From Symsagittifera roscoffensis (taxonomy: Eukaryota; Xenacoelomorpha; Acoela; Convolutidae), in assembly GCF_963678635.1 (NCBI RefSeq), contig NC_087065.1, positions 59,050,754 to 59,114,753 of the forward strand: a DNA stretch of 64,000 nt, written 5' to 3'. Shown here piece by piece: positions 54,021 through 64,000 of the stretch. Numbering within the stretch: the first letter of the stretch is position 1; each line of letters starts with the position of its first letter. Below the pieces are notes generated by a model that did not search any database, was not told the DNA's origin, and saw only the letters and a list, made by a program, of their open reading frames with translations. A program made the position numbers and the translations under genes.

Positions 54021-57000
54021 GTAGAGGTTTACAACAAGTAACTTAGTACCATTGACAGTGTGTAATCGATAAAAATCAAAAAGCTGAACTATTGTATAAT
54101 TAATGATTAGGTTTTTGGTGTGTTTTTTAACTCAATCGTACGCCTATAACTAAATATTTGTTCTAGAACGTTATTGATTTTGCGAACACGCAAAAAAGAT
54201 AACTAGCAACATCTTGAGAAAGAGACAACAACTTGTATAAAACTCGGAAAAAAATTAATTTTTTTTAAATTTAAATGTAAGACAAAACGGTAAAATATCA
54301 AAGCTTTTGAGGCGTTAAAAAAGTTTTGATTTAAAATGGTATAAAGGGTGTTTACAGATCAAAGTTGGATGAAAGAGCTTTTAGCTGCCAAATTAGATCC
54401 TTGTTTTGATAGTTTTTTCCAAGAAATTCTCATATCCGTTGTTAAAATTGTTCATACTTAGAACATTTATAGGGTTTTTCTCAAAATTTGAACCGAATCT
54501 GGCTTTTTTTTCGTTGAATTTTGCTCATTCCTCGTTTCCTGAACAAGTTTGTTGATAGAGTGGGTGAGCATAACCAAATACCAATTGAAAAGGTTTATGC
54601 CGTCGTTCGAACGAATTGTTGATTTTTTCAATTTCATTTATCGAATCGCTGAACCAATTCCATGTAGCTCTTTGAAATCTGGATCTTTTCGTGGAACTCT
54701 CCGTACCTTTTTTCCCCACCCACATTTTAAAAAAATCGAAATAAGAATGGAGCTGATTTTTCGAGTTTTTTTGCTTAGACAGCTTCTAGTGCCAACTCCA
54801 AGTCGCATTCATTTATGCAGCCCAGCGCAATAAACGATTTCACTTTCTTTCTTAAGTCTTTGTCTGTTCTGTATTCATCCGCCACTACTAATTCCTGTAT
54901 TTTTCGCCAATTGGAAAAAGTCTCTTTCACTTACTTTCTTAAATCTTTGTCTTTTTTGTATTAATCCGCAAATCCTAATTTTTGTATTTTTCGAAAAATG
55001 AAAAAAGCCCCCTTTTACGGTCGCTGTGTGGTTTTTCGATTTGAAAAAGGAAATTGCTGCTTTTTCGAAATCAGTTTTGCTGACTCTAATAAAGGGTTAA
55101 GTTCATAGAACACACAACATTTTTGTGGATATGCTGTTGAGTTTTTCGTTGTAAAAGAATGGAGGGAGCATTTATCTATAAAAACCATGTCCTGTATATA
55201 TTTGATAGAATAATGCGGGACAATTTTCAAATTTACCTTGTTGTGTAAGAATGTCCAGTTTGCCCTAGTGATAAGCAGCAGAAGTCGGTCGGAATCCCCC
55301 GGCCCCGAGTCATGAGCCAAGAAGTTCTTTCCCCTTGCTCGTTACGTTTTGATGAATAGATTGGGGATATTCTTTCGAGTTTTGCACTCGTTCTTTTACT
55401 GTTTGCTTGACACTAAAACGATTTGGAAATTTTAATTTATGCCTCCACCAAAAGTTATTCAAATAGTGAGGACGCTTTTTTGAAATAATTTTGTCAAAGT
55501 TGCGTACATTCTTCCACGATTTTTAATTGCTATGCATGTTTTACGGTCATGCTTTTTAAGCTTGTTTGAACCGAATTTCTTCAAAGTTTGAATTGCAAAA
55601 AATGCAAAAAGTTAAGCCACGTGTAGAAAAATTACTTTTCAACTTCTTGTTTGAGAGGCAACACTGAAAGTAAATCATCTCATTTTTTTCCACAAATGAA
55701 TCATCTTGTGTAAATACTTCCCAGATGATTTGCAAATTCTTTTCAAGCATCTCCAATTTGTTAACCCGCTGTTTTAATTAAATCAAGGTTCAATAAATTA
55801 TTCATCTTCAAATATCAAGATTCGTTTCTTGCGCTGACCTTTAGTGAATTGCAACATTATTCGAATGAGAAGAAACATATTTACAAATAAAAATGATGAA
55901 ATACCAAATAAACCATCAAGATTTCTGGCCCAATGTTTGTGTTGAACGAACAAAAAGACTCCCATCTTTCCCCAAAAGTTGTTTAGAATTAAGTATAAGA
56001 TTAACTTGCTAAGCAAGAGTATTTGTAATCGGGAACTAGATAATTTTCCAATATATTTTTTTCCTAACTAGGTGAGAACATGATCCTGTTTTTATGGAGT
56101 TTTGCCCTTATATACGAGCCGCCTTGATGAGTGCTTATTAACGCAAATACTTCGCCTCACAATTTTGCGACCTATGTGAATAAAATTGCGACCTGCGTCT
56201 CACATTTTTAATCAATATTTTGGAGTGCTGAGTTTGTGTTATATTGTAAGTGTTGCAAAGCTTGGCTTCGCCTGCGTGTCAAAAATTGGGAGGTATAATT
56301 ATCGTTAGAAAAATTAGATTTTTTTTCTTGCAATGAATGGGGTTAAGTTGACTTTCTAGCTCAACTATTTTGGTTTTGTTCAACAGAAATGCAAAAATGG
56401 TATCATTTTGACGCTTGCTTCTGCTTCAGTTTTTGCGTGCATTGGTGCCCAATTCACGATAAGCAAGTTTTTGGCCGGGTAGGTCAGCCAGAAGACTGTG
56501 TCATGAAACTGAGCAAAAGGGCAGTTTGAAGATAATTAGCATCCAAATTGCGAGTTTTTCTCATTTTAAGCTGAAAAATTCCCTCAAAATTGTGTTTCTG
56601 AATAAGCGGTTCGAGCGTTTTTTCGAGAAAAATTAAACTGGTCAACTTTTTCCTCTTAGACTGTCAACATTTTGAGAGGTTCTTGAGCGTGTAGTATTGC
56701 GAAATACTACACACACAAAAGACCATTGTCTTAATTGTTTATTTAACGACCCAATTCTAAATTGGAGCGTGCCATTTAAATTAAAGCCTCTTTTCACTAA
56801 ATCAGATATTGACTGATTTACTCTTATTAGGACTATAAAATCTTGTTTTGAAAATCCATTACTTTTTAAATACTTGTCCAATTTTTCTCATTTTTTCATG
56901 CTCAATATTTTAAAAGGGCGGCGATTATTAATACGTCCCTTTTAACTTAACTTGAAACAAACTGGATAAATATTTAGCAGTCTTGCCGGCTGCACTGAAA

Positions 57001-57460
57001 TTCTCCTTGCTTTGATTAAGCAGAGGTGCACCTGCAATATGATGCATCAGAGAGAGTAATATGAATTTTTAATAAGACAAACTGAAGGCTGCGGTTTTTA
57101 TCAAAGGGGACTAATAAGTTGAAGATATTTGATTTGAAAAAATCAAATAAAAACTAGTTGAAAATTCCCTTATTAAAAAGGGAGAACAAAGGAGCAGGTG
57201 AAACCTGAATAATTAAAGATTGAATCAGCCGCCGGTTTATGCTTATGAGCAAAAGGACTGGCCTGAAATCTTCAGTGTTTCATTTTGCTCAGTCAGCAGC
57301 AAGTCATTTCTCTTCAGTCAAATCTTTTAAAAATAAATAATTTTTCTTTTCTGCCCTAACACTAAAATTAATCTAGCCCTTTTCATTTATAAAAAAAAGA
57401 ATAAATTCTCAGTTTAAGTTTGATTTGAAAATTTATAAATCGAGATACTCGAGATACGCA

Positions 57461-57572
57461 CCCCCGAGGAAGTCTGGACTACAAGTACCCAAAGGACTAC
57501 GGCAAGACGATTCAGACGACCCAACCAGAAGTGCTGACTTGGACAAACATCAAGGGCAACCATACATACTAA
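57461..57572 (+). other. Short open island of unusual composition
   Basis: A GC-balanced stretch in AT-rich surroundings. One frame reads RGSLDYKYPKDYGKTIQTTQ, then PEVLTWTNIKGNHTY before a stop, and the frame is open upstream to about 57,430 without ATG. It could be a fragment of an old gene or mobile element. The family is not recognised. Confidence 0.3.
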
Positions 57573-60169
57573 TCAGCCACCGACCTTAGTAAGAAGATAA
57601 AATATTGATGAACAAAATAAGATTAGCTCAACCTCCCCTCATAGGTATATTTCTTTAAGCTGTTCGATTCATTTATATAATCTAATAACCCAGTGCTCTG
57701 TATCTAACCAACTAATTAATTCATACCTTTTCTAACTATTGTTTCTACTCTACTTTTTGTCAAGACAATTTGACGATCTAAGGTGAGACTTATAATTTAG
57801 GATAAATTTACTAAGCATTCAACCAGCAATGAACGCTTAGTAAAAGCGTCATCTTGACTCCGGCCACAAGCTAATGGATTACCGAGTTATAGTCTCGAGT
57901 TGTGTGCGTACATTAATTGCCATGAGAAATTAAAATAATTTTAACACTAGTATTGAGAAAAATAAATTTGGCAAACTCAAAATCCGTAGAAGGGTGAAGC
58001 CTGAAGTGAAAAAGAAATCTTCGTCATTTTTGTGTTTTGGTCTGGTTACTAAAAATATAATGATTTGTTTAAATAACAAGATACATTTTTTAGGGAAGAC
58101 AAATAGCCGCTGAAAGTTTGCGCAATAGATTCCCTTGATCTACTGCGAAACAATTTTCCTTCTACAAAAAATGACAGAGAAAAAGTTTAAATTCGGCAGG
58201 CACGAGGGATTACAAATTGGTTTTTGGGAATTACACAATTTTAAAGTTTTGGCTCTGTTTGAGATTGGTTAAAATATTTGATGTTAATAGGTTAAAAGCT
58301 TTGCAATATAATGCCTTTAATTCAAATGATGAAATCTTCAATACAGCTTAAAGCTCCTGAAGTCTACTGTTTACAAAATGATGCTCTGGAGCACAAATTA
58401 ATGATCCAAATGTTCCTACTAATTCTCCAACTGTCATCCTTAAGTAAGATCTTGTGATTCGCAGTCTTAACTTCATTTTATGGACTTTTGTTTTGCCTTG
58501 AATGCCTGAATTTGACGCTTGAAACAAGCGTAGTTGAATACTTTTGAAAAAAATTAATCTTCAATTTTTTTTCAATCAAATTGAAATTTTCAAAGACTAA
58601 AACGATTGTAGGCACCTACGCAAAATTACCCCAAGATTTCTAAAGCTGACAGTGAAAATTCTACAGCACCAGCTTCCTAGACCGGCGCATAAATGGCCAC
58701 CAATGTTTTTCGATAATTTTCCAGTTCAAAATGAACTGTTGGACAGTAAGTATTAAGTCCTTAGAGTTTGAGTTTAAACTTTCGGGTATTTTACTTGCGA
58801 AAGCAAAAAACATGCAATCGGGAACTAAACTATTTTTCCCTTAAAGAACTTTTCTCACAAATTCTGCAGACATGCTCTTAATTACTGAACTGCTTAATTC
58901 TCAATTCTGCTGACGCGCCCAAAAGCAAATATTATTTCTCCAAAATTCAAATAAAAACATCTTTTTAATTTTAAAAAAGTGAAAAAATACAAACATACAG
59001 ACAACTTTTTCTTAATTTCATTTCAGCAATTTTGATCTGCTTGAAACGTCAATTGGATTTTCTGAACCTTTTTCTTGAATTATGCAGTTTTCTTGATATG
59101 GCTAATGTTATACATTTAGACTCAACGTGACGAGTTTTTCAGATCAATATTGTGAAAATTTGATTTTGGCTGTTAAGTCAAAAGTTCTAAGGACATATAA
59201 CAGAAAGAAAAGTCATTCGGTTATAAAGCAAATGTTGTTTATAATCTACGCTTTGTTTTCCCGAATCGCCTTGACATTCTCTTCGCATCAAAGCTCTGAA
59301 TGTTCCGAGTGCCCCATTTTTGTTCTCGGGCATTTTTTGGCGAAAAAACTAGGAAAAACTATGGAATATGGACTGCCAATATCATATAGTAAGTGATATA
59401 TTGAAGTCATTTACGGAATTAGTATGACCAATGTAGATAGCCTCAATTCTCAATTCAATTTGAAACGGCTATGAATGTTGAAAAATTCGTCTCGCATAAA
59501 AACTTTTGTATTGAAACTATTTGAAATTAAACGAGTAGATTGTGACCACATCTAGGCAAGCACACCCTCCTGCCAAGCAGTAGATTCCAGGATCGATCAG
59601 CAAGCTGTCAGTATTTTCTTAGTAAATTGGTCTGAATAAAAAATTACACCCAAAAATTTGGAACAAAAATGAAAGTGACAGTGATACGGTGAATATCCGC
59701 TTTAAGATTGTATTTCGCTTAGAATTGATAGTTTATATAAATATGAGGGCAAAAAGATTACATCAAACAACACAAACAAGCGCAATTTACTTTAGCTTTT
59801 TTTGATTATGATCTCCAGCGAATTAAATACACCCAATATATATTAGGGTACCGGTGGAGTTGTGCATTCTTTCGATTCTTTATCGTGGTAGCCACATTTC
59901 TCGAAAGGTTACCTACCCCCCTTCCAATCGAATAGCATTGCCAAATTTTTCCAAAATGATTTTTCGACAACTGTTTCTCGGTGACGAACCCTTAAAAAAT
60001 TTTGAAAGGCGCCTTTCGCACCAATATATTTTATTTGAGGAGTGGGGTCTAAAAAACGCAACTTTTGTGTCAAAGCTTTTAAAAAAGCGAATTAAAGCGT
60101 AATGTCTGTAATGTCTCTTATTGTAAGAAAAACTGCCTGCGAAGCAGAATTTTTTTGCTACAATATGTA

Positions 60170-60300
60170 GTAATTCTCGAGTTATTGCAGAGCGCGAAAC
60201 TTCGAAATGACTGACCTAGAAAAAGGTCGGTAAAATTTTTCAAAAAAAACGCCCCCTGTCAATAAACTCCTACGCACGACTCTCTGGCTCTTCCCGTCTG
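60170..60300 (+). repeat. Repeat patch beside the four-repeat gene, copy 1
   Basis: gacctagaaaaaggtcggta, aaatttttcaaaaaaaacg and cccc...acgcacgactc follow one another. A diverged copy in the same orientation lies at 63,470-63,655 on the other side of the gene. Confidence 0.6.
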
Positions 60301-60411
60301 CATCAGATGCTAATTGAAGGCATGGTAGTTTTTAGAGAGTATCAGTGGAATAGAGATTTAGGGGCAATGCTGAGAAAGAGCCTTTTTGTTAAAGTCATGA
60401 GGTACTTGTTT

Positions 60412-62636
60412 TCATACAATAACTTCAAGAGTTATCTTCCCTCCAATGGACATTTGTTTGTTAAGCATGCGAGCAGCTGTCGTTGCAAAGTAAAATGCAG
60501 GGGGTTGGTTGTGCAAAGAGACATTGCTAGCCCACCATTTTTCCCATTCGTACTGGCCAGCACAAGTCGGATCCATTTCAGAGTACTTGATAGTCGCCAG
60601 AAACCAACCAGTGTCTTCAGCGCAACCGGCCCAGTTGTATTGAATATTGAAAAACCGGTGGTTCCTCAAGTGATGACCGTCTGCTGGAATCCTGATCATG
60701 AATGTCAAATCATCAGCACCAGTCTCGAATTCCCAAAGTGAAGATTCGACAACCCTATCCCAAGTAAACCAGTTTTCCATCCCGTCTCCCGACCTCGGCT
60801 CGAATGTCAAATAATGAACTGGCTGTGATTTTGTGACGTCATAGACAGTAAAGCGGATGTAAGCAGCGTCAGAGAGTCTGCTCTGGAGGAGTGGGTGCCT
60901 GAAGATTCCCGCGTGGCGTACCTCTGACAGTCCAGGCACTGCAGGAAGTGTGGATCCCTCTTTGAAGTAGTTATAGAGGTGGATTCCGGAGTATGCATCG
61001 ACACTGAAAACTAGTTGCCAGTTTTTTCCTATGTAGCTGAACGGCGAGTTATATGTTATAATTTCCATTTTTGAAGCACGCGAACGTCTAAATTCTTCTT
61101 TAAATTTTGCAGAGTAGTAATGTACACATGGGTGGTCAACATTGTTTCTGGTACATCCTGCTTCTGCTCCGACGGAGTTATCGTATAGACTCCAATCTTC
61201 ATCTTCGTACAAATGTTTCTCCCATAACGAAAAAAAAAAATCTCTATTATAACGATGCCACCAACTGTAGTCTTCGATTGAAACCTGCAAAATTTTTTCA
61301 TCTGAGTTATCTATGTTTGAAATAACGACTAAGTTTGAATCGGTAAACCAGTTTTTAGAGTTTTCTGCACACCGAAAAATGTACTCTTGGCCTATTTCTT
61401 TTTCGTAATACAGTCGCATTATAGCAAAGCTGCACTTTTCGAAGCTCTTATCGATGTCATGATGTCGGAATACTGGCTGATTCCCAGTGTAAATAGTTCG
61501 CTCTTGGTAGAAGTCAAAAACATGGATTCCATATGCGCTGCTGTAATCGAAACTGAATATTTTTATCATTGGCTTTGAATATATTTCGACAGCAAGAGCT
61601 TTTAAGTAATTGTCATTTTCCCATGATGTCCAAGTTTTAGAGAAAAGAATTTGACATTCTTTTTCAACTGAAGTCGAATCGAAAACACTACACGAATCTA
61701 AGGTTGAACTGTATTTACAAACAATTCGAAGTCCCCACAAACGATTTTTGCAATTGTCGGTAGGCGAGTTTGAAGTATGCTCTAGAATAAAAAACGAATC
61801 TACACCATCTGAAAAACTGAAATCCATGTCTCTGTCTATTTTCAGGAAAGAATTTCCATCGATTAAGTGATTCTCGGAAAACCACGACTTGAATGTCGTG
61901 AAGTCTTCTCTGACATCAAACTGCAAATCTTTTGTCCAAAATGGACCCAAATGAACTCTAACGAGAATTTTGGCTGCGTTTTGTAGCTCGTTCTCAAAAT
62001 TGAGGACGCGGAACATCGATTTTTGATTAAAAAGGTCTTTTGTTGTGCCAAAATAAAACTCTTCGAAATTAATTTTAGACTCCGCGGAGAAAGCAAACTG
62101 CAGGTTCCATTCAATGTCCATTCTGGAATCAGTTGTTACGTATATCTTCAATTTACCAATGGTTTGTAAATTAGCGATCGATTCACCATTAACAGTGTCC
62201 GCAAATTTGTTGCGACAAACTTCACTAAACTGACCACACATGACCCACGCATAAATTTGTTCCTGCTCGTTATTCATTTTTTTCACAATTCTAAGACCTG
62301 TAGAATCGAAAGACATGCTTATACTTGAATCTTCTGGTGTTATTTCCCAAAATGATGAGCTGATCAAATTAGGTAAGCTATACCACGTGAAAGGATCTCT
62401 ATTTCCACGGAACACAAGGACAGATTTGGTTACATTTGATTTGTCAGAAATTACAACAGCAATTTGATTGGTCGACATCAATTTATCGAAAAAATCTTCG
62501 CGGTGGACAGGTTTGCTGAGAGTCAGAGCGAGAAACGAGGATATGTTGTAATCTGTCTGATCGCTATACTCGAAGATTTGGTCCCAAAACTCGAACCACT
62601 CTAAAACAATCTGTAGTTTCCTTGTACGAATATCAA
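60412..62636 (-). CDS. Four-repeat protein of unknown family, terminal exon
   Basis: Open for about 741 codons to TGA at 60412-60414. The protein is four tandem repeats of about 150-180 residues. Each repeat has a start like KxxIxxYS, a W.LxFSxDxxS.I motif, a GN..xFR motif and a WF.......S..W segment. It ends in a D-x-F...FF.I region and a Cys pair often written YSxxDxxC (IVCKYSSTLDSC in repeat 2, TIKYSEMDPTC in repeat 4). Two to four Cys per repeat suggest a disulfide-bonded extracellular or lumenal protein. There is no transmembrane segment. No ATG precedes it in frame. The sequence tttttgtacgcttttttgcccag just upstream (minus strand) is a strong 3' splice site, so I start the exon at 62636. 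The first exon, perhaps with a signal peptide, is not identified. Function is unknown. Confidence 0.75.
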
Positions 62637-64000
62637 CTGGGCAAAAAAGCGTACAAAAAACTATAGGCAATGAAGACGCTCTTATGAAGAATTTTTCCGA
62701 ATGCCTTATTAAGCAAATGAAGAATGAGTTTTGCTCATTGTAATACTGGAAAGGCCGAAATATAAGTCTTGATATGCAGCAAAATTTACAAATTGAAAAA
62801 TGTGAGAAGTTTAGACCAATTGAAACGTCATTAAAATATCAAGCTTTCATGAAATTTCAATCTATAAATAAAAATCATGATTTTATTATAATTTTCAAAT
62901 AAACACTAAAATATAGTTTAGAATATTATTATACATTAGAACACTATATTACATTCAAAATGCAATGATTTTTACCACATTAGGAGCCAATAAATAAAAA
63001 GATGAAACAAAATTTGTTTCTTTAAAAACGCCAAAAATGAATGCAGAATAACAGTAGACTCCTTTCTTTATAAAGAAGTTTAATAAATTCAATATCTTCA
63101 AAATTTATAACTTCAACTATTGAAGATAGAGTGCCGCCAATTCTCATGTGATTAGAGGAAACGTCGAGCAACGCCCTCTAAACTGTCCAAAACTGATCTT
63201 ACTGCTTGTTTCATTCAAACTTTTCATGACCGAGCTCTGGTTGTTTTAACCTGTACACCCAGTAGCGGGTCAAGGGGACAGGGAAGACGACTGCCATCCC
63301 CCCCCCCCCTACCCCACCCTCAATTCTGAATTCTGGTTGCCAAAATTTTCCAATGATTCTAACTTTTGGTTCAGTTTTATGACATTCATCTTTTGCTAAC
63401 CAACCTCAAAATTTTTCTTAAGGCGCCTGTGGCGGCGTCAAAATGAATAATTTTGAGGGAGAGCGCGCGCCGAAAAAAAAAACTTTTCCAAAAAGTGCAT
63501 AAGAACGCTCTTTTGACCTGTTTTTATGTGTCCGTATAGTATTTTCGGAGAGCTCGGAAAATGAAATTGTTCGACCTAAAAAGAAGTCGACAAAATTTTC
63601 AAAATTTTTCGAAAAACCGCCCCTCCCTAAAAAAATTTCTGCTCTGCGCACGCCATTGTAAACAGCTTTTAGGTTAATTAAGTTAATTCAGGTTCGTTGA
63701 CAGAAAAATGATATTTTCAACAATTGATAATTGTTCCGGATTCCACAAATGTAAGTGGGCACAGCAAATTTATGCGGATTCGGCTTACAATTTGGGAATC
63801 CGCTAACAGTTCGCGGATTCCGCTCGCAATTTGCGGTTTTCACTTAGGTTTGCGGATTCCACGACAACTTAAGTTCACTAAACACATATATTTTTTATTG
63901 TTCCGACTTTCGATACGAAAGTAACGGAATATTTGTGCTCGGGGTGGGTTTTTTTTCTTCAGACAAATTTCGACTCTTTAACTAGCCATTTCTGACGGAA
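62637..64000. other. 5' flank of the four-repeat gene
   Basis: AT-rich and T-runs. A run of 13 C lies near 63,297-63,309, followed by ccccaccc. A repeat patch at 63,470-63,655 resembles 60,170-60,300. Three gcggattc/cgcggattcc motifs occur within 63,775-63,860. No exon can be supported, though the first exon of the minus-strand gene should lie here or beyond. Confidence 0.45.
63470..63655 (+). repeat. Repeat patch beside the four-repeat gene, copy 2
   Basis: gacctaaaaagaagtcgaca, aaattttcaaaatttttcg, aaaaaccgcccc and ctgcgcacgcc follow the same order as at 60,170-60,300. Confidence 0.6.

Larger units (their letters stand above)
52258..60411. other. Intergenic region, no supported gene
   Basis: Contains the SBNO 3' flank and a truncated family C repeat (53,805-54,020). 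A tRNA-like stretch on the minus strand is near 55,265-55,315 (ggggattccgacc). Other items are a perfect 10-bp hairpin (56,689-56,712), a less T-rich island (about 57,000-58,000) and a repeat patch at 60,170-60,300. Short ORFs here (for example minus 56,016-55,798 with a hydrophobic stretch, plus 59,127-59,396, plus 59,854-60,102) have no recognisable domain, and I do not call them genes. Confidence 0.6.

Noticed and set aside
55798-56016. Minus-strand 72-codon ORF with a hydrophobic segment
   Set aside because: Isolated, short, and AT-rich DNA gives such hydrophobic stretches by chance.
59854-60102. Plus-strand 82-codon ORF
   Set aside because: No recognisable domain; it overlaps AT-rich intergenic sequence and lacks coding character.

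Overview
The window looks like nuclear DNA of an animal, probably a marine or other invertebrate with an AT-rich genome. It holds one large spliced gene with GT..AG introns, a Ty3/gypsy retroelement, two LINE remnants, many dispersed repeats and simple-sequence tracts. There are no bacterial-style operons. I cannot name the species. All assignments are from reading the sequence and recognising families; no search was run.

Layout. (1) About 1-13,400: a GC-richer block on the minus strand holding a degraded Ty3/gypsy element. In transcription order it carries gag (9998 to 8466), a zinc-knuckle region (8402-7122), protease (near 7174-6956), reverse transcriptase and RNase H (6980-4657), an acidic linker (4605-3700), integrase (3621 to about 2500), and a C-terminal extension ending at 1206 that reads as a macro (ADP-ribose-binding-like) domain. 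A further minus-strand ORF with a long coiled coil (748 to beyond base 1) follows pol. Behind gag (10,000-13,400) lies a long non-coding stretch with a 14-bp minisatellite and a 69-bp triplicate. The element carries stops, frameshifts and a damaged RT active site, so this copy is not autonomous.

(2) 13,607-52,257, plus strand: a complete strawberry notch (SBNO) gene. I reconstruct 19 coding exons, 4,401 nt including the stop, about 1,466 codons. Every junction is in frame. They include a 72-nt exon found only by homology and phase, and an intron of only 35 nt. The introns hold most of the DNA: at least a dozen sense-oriented copies of one repeat family, tRNA-tailed SINE-like repeats, a roughly 168-bp tandem satellite in two introns, a degenerate LINE reverse transcriptase (about 18.0-20.1 kb), a LINE with its 5' half only (33.65-31.9 kb, minus), a fold-back element and a pseudoknot-ordered inverted repeat.

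(3) 52,258-60,400: about 8 kb with no gene I can support, only repeats and some odd hairpins.

(4) 62,636-60,412, minus strand: a single long terminal exon of a protein made of four tandem repeats of roughly 170 residues. Its family is not recognised. Its 5' end must lie upstream or be unconventional, since no ATG precedes the repeats in this frame.

The strongest candidate for something not usually described is the macro-like domain fused behind the integrase of the gypsy element. Next come the four-repeat protein and the ordered repeat structure inside the SBNO introns.
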